Notes: a model not told the origin generated them from the letters alone. 7,628 nucleotides of DNA from JBFMCU01 sp964428225 (GCA_964428225.1 CAYRXS010000303.1:1-7628); one strand, 5' to 3'. Positions 1 through 7,538 are shown, numbered from the stretch's first letter. Numbers and translations: made by a program.

Positions 1-365
1 ACCGAGGTCTTGCGGTCCTCACGCGAGGTGGACCAGCCCAGCGGGACGAGGAAGTGGGAGCTCCAGGTCCCGTCCTCCGCGACGTCCAGGCTCCACAGCG
101 GGCCGAGGGTCGCGCTCTCGAAGCGCCGGGTCGCCGCGTCCCGCCGCTGGCGATAGAGGCCGCCGAGCATCTCGTGCTCGATCCCCCCGTCCCCGGTGTT
201 CATCCGCGTGTAGAGGGGGGCGAGGTGGATGTCCGATCCCGGGGCCGCTCAGCTCGCCGACAGGAAGAGGAGGGTCGCCGCGAGGATCCAGCCGAGTCCC
301 CGGCGCGGGCCCGTACCGGGGCGGTCCCCGCGCATCTCCCCTGTCGAGCCCTCGCGCATGACCAT
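1..365 (-). pseudogene. Start of a putative lipoprotein gene, interrupted by an in-frame TGA (partial at window edge)
   Basis: Read on the minus strand from ATG at 365, the frame encodes an N-terminal signal-like segment: a basic stretch containing GPRRGLGW, then a hydrophobic run (ILAATLLFLSAS). It meets TGA at 251-249. The same frame then stays open for 82 codons to the window edge and looks like real protein (DIHLAPLYTRM, EHEMLGGLYRQRR, FLVPLGW). The TGA falls where a lipobox cysteine would be (LFLSAS-stop-AAPGSD), so one base change from TGC or TGT would explain it. No ATG, GTG or TTG lies between the TGA and the ATG at 203-201, and that ATG has no Shine-Dalgarno and would drop the conserved-looking start of the mature protein. 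Other possible starts are ATG at 359 and 335. I do not recognise the family. It is either a recent point-mutation pseudogene, a sequence error, or a recoded gene. It is divergent from trpS. Confidence 0.55.
249..251 (-). other. In-frame TGA at the predicted lipobox cysteine
   Basis: This codon interrupts the minus-strand reading frame at codon 39 counted from ATG 365. Five other genes in the window (trpS, both lipoproteins, dtd, mutS2) end in TGA, so TGA is an ordinary stop in this genome and a general reassignment is unlikely. Just downstream there is only a 4-bp hairpin (GGAT-CGGAC-ATCC), too weak to call a bacterial SECIS. Confidence 0.6.
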
Positions 366-390
366 GATGTAGAGGCGCGGGGGGGGCGAA

Positions 391-424
391 ACAAGGGCCT
401 GCCGGGGCGATTCGCCCGTCTTGT
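391..424. repeat. Nested inverted repeats in the divergent region before trpS
   Basis: An inner perfect 13-bp palindrome (GGGCGA-T-TCGCCC, 405-417) lies inside an outer inverted repeat (ACAAG at 391-395 and CTTGT at 420-424, extendable by one G-U pair). The element sits between the start of the interrupted lipoprotein gene on the minus strand and trpS on the plus strand. It could be an operator or a leader hairpin for either side. The role is inferred only. The rest of the 116-bp gap holds a run of nine G's (379-387) and two CCGTCCGG octamers. Confidence 0.4.
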
Positions 425-449
425 GGGGCCCGTCCGGCCTTGGTACCGT
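421..449 (+). promoter_or_regulatory. Weak candidate promoter for trpS
   Basis: TTGTGG (421-426) is followed after 17 nt by TACCGT (444-449), which is preceded by TGG, giving an extended -10 look. Each hexamer matches the sigma-70 consensus at only three of six positions. The predicted start would leave a leader of about 25 nt. No strong Shine-Dalgarno precedes the trpS ATG. This is offered as the best candidate in the gap rather than a firm call. Confidence 0.22.
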
Positions 450-481
450 CCGGGGCTCTCGAACGGCGACGAGCGCGAACC

Positions 482-1480
482 ATGACCACCTACCTCTCCG
501 GCATCCAGTCCAGCGGCCAGCAGCACTTCGGCAACTACTTCGGGGCGATCCAGAACCACGTCGCGCTCCTGGAGGAGGAGGGGGAGTTCTTCTTCTTCAT
601 CGCCGACCTCCACGCCCTCACGACGTGCCGCAATCCCGAGGAGCTCCGCCAGAACGTGCGGGAGATGGCGGTGACCTACCTCGCCCTCGGGCTCGATCCC
701 GACCGGTGCGCGCTCTTCCGCCAGAGCGACGTCCCCGAGATCCCGGAGATCACCTGGCTGCTCGCCTGCGTCACCGGCATGGGGCTCCTGGAGAGGGCCC
801 ACTCGTTCAAGGACAAGACCGCCAAAGGGATCGAGTCGAACGTGGGGCTGTTCACCTACCCGATCCTCATGGCCGCCGACATCCTCGCCTACGACTCGCA
901 CAAGGTCCCCGTGGGCAAGGACCAGATCCAGCACGTGGAGATGGCCCGCGACATGGCCGGCTACTTCAACAACGCCTTCGGCGAGCACGTGGGCGGCCAG
1001 GTCTTCGTCCTCCCCGAGCCCCTCATGCCCCAGGGTGAGCTCAAGGCGAAGGTGCCGGGGGTGGACGGGGAGAAGATGAGCAAGAGCTACGGCAACTCGA
1101 TCTGGATCTTCGAGTCCGGGAAGCGGCTCAAGAAGGCCGTCGGGCGCATCGTGACCGACAGCCGGGCCCCGGAGGAGCCCAAGGATCCCGACGGCGTCCT
1201 GCTCCTCGCGTTCCTCGAGCTGTTCCTCGACGCCGGCGAGCTCGCGGACTGGAAGGAGCGCGTCCGCTGCGGTGGGGAGGGCGCCCCGGGCTACGGCCAC
1301 TTGAAGGTGCGCCTCGTCGAGGCGATCGAGGAGATCTTCGCTCCCGCCCGGGCTCGCCGGGAGGAGCTGCTCGCCGATCCCGCCGAGGTGGACCGGATCC
1401 TCGGCCGGGGAGCGGAGATCGCGCGCGAGCGGGCGGCGGCCACCCTGGAACGGGCCTACCGCGCCTGCGGCATTCACTGA
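482..1480 (+). CDS. trpS: Tryptophan--tRNA ligase (TrpRS)
   Basis: This cytoplasmic class I aminoacyl-tRNA synthetase activates tryptophan with ATP and charges tRNA(Trp). The protein is 332 residues, the usual bacterial length. The HIGH-type motif is H15-F-G-N18 in SSGQQHFGNYFGAI, followed by the family blocks FFFFIADLHALTT, RQSDVPEIPEITWLL, GMGLLERAHSFKDK and YPILMAADILAYDS. The KMSKS loop is intact at residues 198-202 (GEKMSKSYGN). The start at ATG 482 gives MTTYLSGIQ, the normal family N-terminus; the frame is open upstream to a GTG at 440, but that adds 14 unrelated residues. The segment before the HIGH motif is SSGQQ rather than the usual P[ST]GxL, a conservative oddity. It is the first gene of a likely four-gene operon; the next gene starts 30 nt after its TGA. 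Confidence 0.96.
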   Translation: MTTYLSGIQSSGQQHFGNYFGAIQNHVALLEEEGEFFFFIADLHALTTCRNPEELRQNVREMAVTYLALGLDPDRCALFRQSDVPEIPEITWLLACVTGMGLLERAHSFKDKTAKGIESNVGLFTYPILMAADILAYDSHKVPVGKDQIQHVEMARDMAGYFNNAFGEHVGGQVFVLPEPLMPQGELKAKVPGVDGEKMSKSYGNSIWIFESGKRLKKAVGRIVTDSRAPEEPKDPDGVLLLAFLELFLDAGELADWKERVRCGGEGAPGYGHLKVRLVEAIEEIFAPARARREELLADPAEVDRILGRGAEIARERAAATLERAYRACGIH

Positions 1481-1510
1481 CGAGACCCGAGAAACCAACG
1501 GAGGCGCCCC

Positions 1511-1990
1511 ATGAAGGCCTCGAAGCACCTCGCCCGCATCCTCGCCCTCCTCTCCCTCGCGGCCGGCGCCGGTTGCGCGAGCGGACCCGATGCCCCGGCC
1601 GACGTCGAGACCACCGGGGCGAAGCTGCCCTGGACCCAGGCCTTCCTCGAGCCGTGCGTCCTCGTCGCCGACGAGATCCGCATCGAGGGGCCCGAGGACC
1701 TGCTCGTCCACGTGGTCGTCGCCCAGGATGATCTCCGGATCGACTACGTCACGGAGACGACGGCGGATGGCCTCCTGCAGGTGGCGACCCTCCGGGAGGG
1801 CGTGGCCCGGGCCCAGATCTCGGCGACGATCGACGGCTGGGACCTCCGGGCGATGCGCCGCCTCGTCGTCCTGTGCCGTCCCGGCGAGGTTCCCGTCACG
1901 GTTCGGGCGACGGGCGAAGCCTGGTGGAGCGACGGCTCGGTGGAGCGCCGCGAGCCGACGCTCGAATTCGTCGGAGAGCGGGGGCGATGA
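1511..1990 (+). CDS. Small predicted lipoprotein of unknown function
   Basis: The 159-residue product begins with a lipoprotein signal peptide: a basic N-terminus (MKASKHLAR), a hydrophobic core (ILALLSLAA) and a lipobox ending at Cys22 (AGAGC). The mature part is about 138 residues, acidic and apparently beta-rich (LLVHVVVAQDDLRIDYV, LRAMRRLVVLC). It contains two further cysteines, Cys49 and Cys122, that could form a disulfide in the periplasm. A good Shine-Dalgarno, GGAGG at 1500-1504, lies 6 nt before ATG and fixes the start. It follows trpS by 30 nt, and its TGA overlaps the ATG of the TPR lipoprotein, so the two are probably co-translated and may work together at the same membrane. I do not recognise the family. 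It loosely resembles small YcfL-like envelope lipoproteins in size, but I see no diagnostic motif. Confidence 0.82.
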   Translation: MKASKHLARILALLSLAAGAGCASGPDAPADVETTGAKLPWTQAFLEPCVLVADEIRIEGPEDLLVHVVVAQDDLRIDYVTETTADGLLQVATLREGVARAQISATIDGWDLRAMRRLVVLCRPGEVPVTVRATGEAWWSDGSVERREPTLEFVGERGR

Positions 1991-3111
1991 GACCTCTCGT
2001 CGCGATCCTCCTGGTCCTCGCGACCGCCGCCTGCGGGGGAACGCGCCTCTCCCTCGAGCCCGACCCCGGACCCTACGACCGCCTCCCCAGGGCGGATCGC
2101 CCCCTCCTGCACGAGGCGCGGGCCGCCTTCGACGGCGGCGACCTCGAGGGGGCCGCCGCGGCCCTCGCCACGCTGGCCGGCCGCCAGCCCGCCCACCTCG
2201 CCACCCGGACCTTCCTCCAGGAGGTCGAGCTGGCCCTGCTCGAGGCGGGCTCGCCGGTGGGGGACCTCGCGCCGCCCGAGGAGCCCGGACAGTCGGTCGG
2301 CCTGCTCTTCGACGTCTACCGGGAGCGCGCGGAGGCCGCGCCGGGGGCGGTGTCCCTCGTCCTCGCCGCCCGGCTCGCGGGGGACGGCGAGGAGGCCCTC
2401 GAGCTGCTCGCCGCGGCCGAGGAGCACGATCCCGAGTGTATCTGGATCCGCTACGGGCGGGCCTTTCGGCTCTTCCACATGCGGCGCTACCCGGAGGCCC
2501 GCGAGGCGATCGCGGCGGCGCGCGAGCTCGACCCGGGGCATCTCCCCACGATGCGGCTGCACGCCTCGATGCTCGCCAACGCCGGGGATACCTCGCTCGC
2601 GATCCAGGTCCTCACCGCGTGGCTCGAGCGGACGTGGGACCATCCCCTGGTGCTCCGGCCGGCGCGCGCCGAGGCCCTGGTCGACCTCGCCGCGTTGCTC
2701 GTCCTGGACGGCGACCCCAAGGAGGCGCTCGCGCTGTGCGCGGAGGTCGAGGTCGATCTCCTCGCCCGGCGCTCGCGGGTGGACCTCGTTCGCGCCGCCG
2801 CCCACCAGGACCGCGGCGACCTCGACCTCGCCCTCGCGGCGGCGCGCCGGGCCTGGGAGCTCGGCTCCTCCAGCCTGCTCCCCCTCGTCCAGGAGGCGAT
2901 GCTGATCGCTCAGCTCGAGAACGATCCCGACGGGGAGCGGGAGGTGTGGGAGCGACTGCTCGAGGCCGCGGCCCAGGAGCGCGGGCGGCGCGCCGCGTCG
3001 CCCCCCGACGCGGACGAGCCCGCCGTCGACTTCCAGTCGCTCCTGATCCAGCTCATGGCCCACACCCGGCTGGAGCGCCTCCGGGCCTCCGAGCCGCACC
3101 TCGGCCGATGA
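1987..3111 (+). CDS. TPR-repeat lipoprotein of unknown function
   Basis: The 374-residue product has a short, clear lipoprotein signal (MRPLVAILLVLATAAC, lipidated Cys16). It is followed by helix pairs typical of tetratricopeptide repeats, at roughly residues 41-74, 155-188, 189-222, 230-258 and 265-298. TPR-like landmarks include the G-D-x-x-x-A pattern (GGDLEGAAAAL, RRYPEAREAI, GDPKEALAL, GDLDLALAAA) and LDP at the repeat end (ARELDPGH). TPR arrays are protein-binding scaffolds, so a role in an envelope complex is the reasonable inference; the partner is unknown. ATG 1987 is chosen because it starts the signal peptide, has GGAGAG (1973-1978) 8 nt upstream and overlaps the previous stop as ATGA. 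The frame extends upstream to 1873, but those 38 residues are Arg/Gly-rich out-of-frame sequence. The C-terminus (from about 331) is polar and repeat-free. The next gene, dtd, again starts with an ATGA overlap. Confidence 0.85.
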   Translation: MRPLVAILLVLATAACGGTRLSLEPDPGPYDRLPRADRPLLHEARAAFDGGDLEGAAAALATLAGRQPAHLATRTFLQEVELALLEAGSPVGDLAPPEEPGQSVGLLFDVYRERAEAAPGAVSLVLAARLAGDGEEALELLAAAEEHDPECIWIRYGRAFRLFHMRRYPEAREAIAAARELDPGHLPTMRLHASMLANAGDTSLAIQVLTAWLERTWDHPLVLRPARAEALVDLAALLVLDGDPKEALALCAEVEVDLLARRSRVDLVRAAAHQDRGDLDLALAAARRAWELGSSSLLPLVQEAMLIAQLENDPDGEREVWERLLEAAAQERGRRAASPPDADEPAVDFQSLLIQLMAHTRLERLRASEPHLGR

Positions 3112-3557
3112 AGGCGCTCGTCCAGAGGGTCTCGCGCGCGGAGGTGCGCGTGGGAGGAGAGGTCGTGGGACGGTGCGGCTTCGGCATGCTCGTCCTGCTC
3201 GGCGTGGAGCGGGCGGACGGGGAGCGCGAGGGGAGACGGCTCGCCGAGCGCGTCGCGCGCTACCGCTTCTTCCCCGACGAGGAGGGCCGGATGAACCGGT
3301 CGATCCTCGACGTGGGAGGGGAAGCCCTCGTCGTGAGCCAGGTGACCCTGGCCACCGTGGGCAAGGGGCGCCGGCCGTCCTTCGATCGCGCGGCTCCGCC
3401 CGAGCGGGCGGAAGCCCTCTATCTCGACTTCGCTCGAGCGCTCGGGGAGCTCGGCGTTTCGACTCGCACCGGAGCCTTCGGAGCGAGGATGGAGGTCGAG
3501 CTGGTGAACGACGGGCCGGTGACCTTCCTCCTGGAAGACGCCGCGCCGGAGGCCTGA
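3108..3557 (+). CDS. dtd: D-aminoacyl-tRNA deacylase
   Basis: This cytoplasmic homodimer hydrolyses the ester bond of D-aminoacyl-tRNAs (D-Tyr, D-Trp, D-Asp and others) and of Gly mischarged on tRNA(Ala), keeping D-amino acids out of protein. At 149 residues it has standard length. Family motifs are intact: the N-terminal MKALVQRVSRAEV, the SQxxL motif SQVTL at 77-81 followed by GKGRRPSF and the AAPPERAEALY block, TGAFGARM at 121-128, and the Gly-cisPro motif NDGPVT at 134-139. The ATG shares the ATGA overlap with the TPR gene's stop, and no good Shine-Dalgarno is visible, so translation is probably coupled. The frame is open far upstream to 1590, but this is GC-rich read-through without family similarity. 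It closes the trpS cluster; no obvious terminator follows before the next promoter. Confidence 0.96.
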   Translation: MKALVQRVSRAEVRVGGEVVGRCGFGMLVLLGVERADGEREGRRLAERVARYRFFPDEEGRMNRSILDVGGEALVVSQVTLATVGKGRRPSFDRAAPPERAEALYLDFARALGELGVSTRTGAFGARMEVELVNDGPVTFLLEDAAPEA

Positions 3558-3580
3558 TCCCGAGAGCACGGATCGACGCA

Positions 3581-3620
3581 AGTTCTTGCTTGACATAGAG
3601 ATATTGCGAATAATCATACG
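3581..3620 (+). promoter_or_regulatory. AT-rich promoter island before the HU-like gene
   Basis: This is the most AT-rich short stretch in the window. It holds a perfect -35 consensus, TTGACA (3590-3595). With a 17-nt spacer the -10 would be ATCATA (3613-3618). A better -10 match, AATAAT (3609-3614), is only 13 nt from TTGACA, but 17 nt from the overlapping TTGCTT (3586-3591). Exact hexamer choice is therefore uncertain. A small dyad, TATT-GCG-AATA (3602-3612), overlaps the spacer and -10 and could be an operator. Transcription from here would give a leader of roughly 140-150 nt before the GTG at 3768. Confidence 0.55.
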
Positions 3621-3624
3621 CAGC

Positions 3625-3648
3625 CGAGCCCGCCGACGGCGGCGCTCG
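3625..3648 (+). other. GC-rich hairpin in the leader of the HU-like gene
   Basis: CGAGC-CCGC-(CGACG)-GCGG-c-GCTCG forms a nine-pair stem with one bulged C and a five-base loop, right at or just after the expected transcription start. There is no T-run, so it is not an obvious terminator for dtd. It may stabilise the 5' end of the mRNA or regulate it. The rest of the 3558-3767 gap (3649-3767) shows only GC-rich sequence with in-frame GTG codons and no gene that I can support. Confidence 0.35.
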
Positions 3649-3767
3649 ACCGCCTGCCCCGCCCCCCGTCGGACGCTCCCGTGGCCCACCGGTCTTCGTG
3701 GTTCGTACCCGTGGGGGTGCGCCTCTCTGGACCCCCATCTTCCGACTCGGAGACGATTCCCTTCCCC

Positions 3768-4180
3768 GTGAGGACGACTCGAACCACGACCAAGAAGGAG
3801 CTGGTCAACCGGATCGCCGATCGCACCGGCCACACGAAGGTGGTCGTGAAGGAGATCCTCCAGTCCTTCCTGGACGAGATCATCCACGAGCTCGCCATCG
3901 GCAACCGGCTCGAGTTCCGCGAGTTCGGGGTCTTCGAGGTGAAGGAGCGCAAGGCGCGTCGCGCCCAGAATCCGCGCACGCTGGAGAAGGTGGACGTGCC
4001 CGCCAAGCGGGTGGTGAAGTTCAAGGTCGGGCGGCTGATGCGCCAGCGCGTGTGTGACGAGCCCCCGCCCGCGGCGCCCCCGTCCTCCGGGCCCGGCACT
4101 CCCCCGTCCGAGGGAGGCGGCGGCGGCCGGAAGCCGAAGCCCCCGCCCGCTCCGCCGAAGCCGCGCAGCAACTCGCCGTT

Positions 4181-4184
<4 letters not shown>
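3768..4184 (+). CDS. HU/IHF-family DNA-binding protein with a Pro/Gly-rich C-terminal tail
   Basis: This is a nucleoid-associated protein that binds and bends DNA as a dimer. From GTG 3768 it is 138 residues. Residues about 8-95 are the HU fold: TKKELVNRIADRTG at the start, the helix KVVVKEILQSFLDEI, then the conserved RLEFREFGVFEVKERKARR (47-65), and the DNA-arm equivalent with the intercalating Asn-Pro at 68-69 (AQNPRTLEKV), ending FKVGRLM (85-91). The usual GRNPxTG arm is replaced by AQNPRTLE. Residues 97-138 are a low-complexity tail rich in Pro, Gly and some Lys (KPKPPPAPPKP), absent from ordinary HU of about 90 residues. GTG 3768 is chosen because it begins just before the conserved TKKEL. 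In-frame GTGs at 3681, 3711 and 3717 would add up to 29 unrelated residues. The only purine-rich upstream motif, GGAGA (3749-3753), is 14 nt away. Its TAG overlaps the stop of the converging PLP-enzyme gene. Confidence 0.9.
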
Positions 4185-5344
<1,160 letters not shown>

Positions 5345-5377
5345 GGCGAGAAGTCCGGAATGGGTGGAACGGCGGCG

Positions 5378-5419
5378 AGTCTAGGTCCGTCCGGAGAGCT
5401 CCTCTAGAATCCTCTTGCC
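5378..5419. promoter_or_regulatory. Divergent promoter region between the metB-like gene and mutS2
   Basis: On the plus strand TAGAAT (5405-5410) matches the -10 consensus at five of six positions and ends only nine bases before the GTG start of mutS2, so the mRNA would begin at or almost at the start codon. On the minus strand TAGACT (5383-5378) is a plausible -10 for the metB-like gene. Neither has a convincing -35. The heptamer GTCCGGA occurs twice (5353-5359 and 5389-5395). Confidence 0.45.
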
Positions 5420-7537
5420 GTGTCGAACGAAGACGAAACAGATCCCGCCGGCGAGGCTCTCGAGCGCTTCACTGCGGGAGCCCTCGACTGGGCGGCGGTG
5501 CGCGAGCTGATTCTACAGCATGCGCCGTCCGTGCTCGGGGTTCGCGCGCTGCGGGAGCTCGGACCTCGCGACGATCTCGATGCTCGCGACGCACTCGCAC
5601 GGTCGCGGGAGATGCAGGAATTGCTCGAGGGCGAGGACCCCCCCCCGCTCCAGGGCGGATCGGACCCGATGCCCGCGATCGCCCTCGCCGCGCGGTACCG
5701 TCGCACGCTCGAGGGCGAGGAGCTCCTCTCCGTCTCGCGGCTCCTGCGGCTCGTGGAGCGGGTGGGGCACTGGCTGGCCGGGCGGCGGGCTCGGATTCCC
5801 CGCTGTGACGCCTTGTGGGCCGGGCTGCCCGATCTCCTTCCCCTCCTCGATCGGCTCGAGGCCTCGCTCGATCGACGGGGCCGGGTCGTGGACGACGCCT
5901 CGTCGGTCCTGAAGAAGCTCCGGCGCGAGATCTCCGTGCTCTCCCGTCAGATCGAGCGGACGATGCGGGACCTGGCGGGGCGTGCGGGCCTGCGCTCCGC
6001 CTTCGCGGACGGACATGCCGGACAGGTGCATCGTCGGGGGGGGCGTCTGGTGCTCGCGGTGCGGACGGGGCACGCGGGCAGGGTGCCGGGGATCGTGCAC
6101 GATCGTTCCCAGTCGGGGGAGACGGTCTTCATCGAGCCCCAGGCGGTCGTGGAGAAGGCGAATCGCCTGTCGGCTCTCGAGGCCGACGAGGCGCGGGAGG
6201 TCAACCGGATCCTGACCGAGTTGACGCGGGAGGTGATGGGGCGGCGCGACGAGATCGGGACTTGTGCAGCGCGCCTGGCGGAGCTCGAGATCGCGGTGGC
6301 TTCCGCGCGTTTCGGCGCCAGGGTGGGGGGGCGGCCGGCCCGGTTGCCCGGGGACGAGGGGGCTTACGACGGGATGTTGTTGCGCTCGTTCCGTCATCCG
6401 CTCCTGCTCGAGGAGGAGAGGCGGGATCACATCGACGAGGTCGTGCCTGTCGACCTGCGGCTCGGCGTGGACTTCGAGATGCTCGTCATCACCGGTCCGA
6501 ACACGGGGGGCAAGACGCTTGCCTTGAAGAGCGCCGGCCTGGCCGCGCTGATGACCCGGATGGGGCTGGCGATTCCCGCCGAGGAGGGAAGCACGGTGCC
6601 GCTCTACGACGGGGTCGTGGCCGACATCGGGGACGAGCAGGAGATCCAGCAGAACTTGTCGACCTTCTCCTCTCACCTCGCGCGCATCCGCGCGGGCCTG
6701 GTGCGGACGACGCGGAGGACGCTCGTCCTGTTGGACGAGCTCGGCGGGGGAACGGATCCGGTCGAAGGCGCGGCGTTGTCGGACGCGATCCTCGAGCGTC
6801 TGCTGGAGGTTGGGTGTCATGTGCTGGCGAGCACGCACCTCGGCAAGCTCAAGGAGTTCGCCTTCCGTTTCTCCCGGGCGGAGAACGCGCACGTGGAGTT
6901 CGATCTCGAGACCTTGGCACCGCGGTACCGGCTGATCACCGGAGCTCCCGGCCAGTCGCGGGCTTTGGCGATCGCGCGTCGGCTCGGGTTGCCCGAGGCC
7001 CTCGTCGAGGCGGCCGACGCGCGAATGGAGCGCCGGTCTGGCGAGGCGGAGTTGCTCATGGACGAGATGCGTGACGTGCGTGTCGATGCCGAGCGGCTGC
7101 GATCCGAGGCGGAGGTCCGGCTCCGGGATCTCGAGGGCCAGATCCGCGAGCTGGAGTCGACGCGCGACGACCTGGAGCAACGGCGTGACCAGGTCGAGGC
7201 GGAGGCCCAGCGCGGTCTGGAGGAGCGTTTCGCCCGTACGCGTGCCTGGCTCGAGCGTGGCCGTGCGTTGCTCCCCCGCATCTCGACCCGCCAGCGCGAG
7301 GACGTGGCCGAGGTTTTTGCCGGTATCGAGCAGGCCCTCGGCGACGCCCAGCTGACCGATCGTCGTCAGACGTTCCTCGCCGGCCTGAAGAAGGGGGCGA
7401 CGGTCTGGCTTCCGCGTTTCAAGAAGCGGTGCGTCGTGACTCGGATCTATCGTGACAAGCGCCGGCTCGACGTCCGCCTCGGCCGCCGCGACGTGACGGT
7501 CGAGTTCGACGATGTGACGTTTTACGAGAGTCTTTGA
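5420..7537 (+). CDS. mutS2: MutS2-family ATPase lacking the Smr nuclease domain
   Basis: MutS2 is a cytosolic MutS-like ABC ATPase. Members act on branched DNA (recombination suppression) or on collided ribosomes. The product is 705 residues. Order of parts: N-terminal domain (about 15-120); helical core and lever (120-345) with the MutS2 hallmark VHDRSQSGETVFIEP (226-240); Walker A GPNTGGKT (359-366); signature region STFSSHL (414-420); Walker B LVLLDE (435-440) followed by LGGGTDP; His473 in STHLGKLK; a long charged coiled coil (about 540-610); and a KOW-like C-terminal domain (about 655-705). Full-length MutS2 is usually about 780 residues and ends with an Smr domain. Here TGA follows the KOW-like part directly and no Smr sequence appears in any frame downstream, so nuclease activity is probably missing. 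The GTG start at 5420 gives a proper N-terminus, with no Shine-Dalgarno and a -10-like TAGAAT just upstream, suggesting a leaderless mRNA. Confidence 0.93.
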   Translation: MSNEDETDPAGEALERFTAGALDWAAVRELILQHAPSVLGVRALRELGPRDDLDARDALARSREMQELLEGEDPPPLQGGSDPMPAIALAARYRRTLEGEELLSVSRLLRLVERVGHWLAGRRARIPRCDALWAGLPDLLPLLDRLEASLDRRGRVVDDASSVLKKLRREISVLSRQIERTMRDLAGRAGLRSAFADGHAGQVHRRGGRLVLAVRTGHAGRVPGIVHDRSQSGETVFIEPQAVVEKANRLSALEADEAREVNRILTELTREVMGRRDEIGTCAARLAELEIAVASARFGARVGGRPARLPGDEGAYDGMLLRSFRHPLLLEEERRDHIDEVVPVDLRLGVDFEMLVITGPNTGGKTLALKSAGLAALMTRMGLAIPAEEGSTVPLYDGVVADIGDEQEIQQNLSTFSSHLARIRAGLVRTTRRTLVLLDELGGGTDPVEGAALSDAILERLLEVGCHVLASTHLGKLKEFAFRFSRAENAHVEFDLETLAPRYRLITGAPGQSRALAIARRLGLPEALVEAADARMERRSGEAELLMDEMRDVRVDAERLRSEAEVRLRDLEGQIRELESTRDDLEQRRDQVEAEAQRGLEERFARTRAWLERGRALLPRISTRQREDVAEVFAGIEQALGDAQLTDRRQTFLAGLKKGATVWLPRFKKRCVVTRIYRDKRRLDVRLGRRDVTVEFDDVTFYESL

Positions 7538-7538
7538 G

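Noticed and set aside
227..251. Selenocysteine SECIS element after the lipobox TGA
   Set aside because: Only a four-pair hairpin is visible. Bacterial SECIS elements have a longer stem with an apical loop G/U. Sec is kept as a remote alternative, not a call.
366..481. T-box or trp attenuator leader for trpS
   Set aside because: No T-box sequence, no short Trp-rich leader peptide and no hairpin followed by a T-run are present in this short gap.
200..1711. Long open frame on the minus strand opposite trpS
   Set aside because: It is the antisense of a certain trpS gene. GC-rich codon bias leaves long antisense frames open, and the product has no recognisable domain.
1590..3107. Upstream extension of the dtd frame making a 655-residue fusion
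   Set aside because: The extra residues are low-complexity Arg/Pro/Gly sequence out of frame with two real lipoprotein genes. The dtd family begins at MKALVQR (3108).
1744..3738. Very long minus-strand frame opposite the lipoproteins and dtd
   Set aside because: It lies antisense to three well-supported genes. The product is Arg/Gly/Pro-rich without motifs, as expected for a shadow frame.
7469..7489. RLDVRLGR near the MutS2 C-terminus as an Smr LDLRG motif
   Set aside because: It lies inside the KOW-like beta-strand domain, and the rest of the Smr fold is absent because the protein ends 17 residues later.
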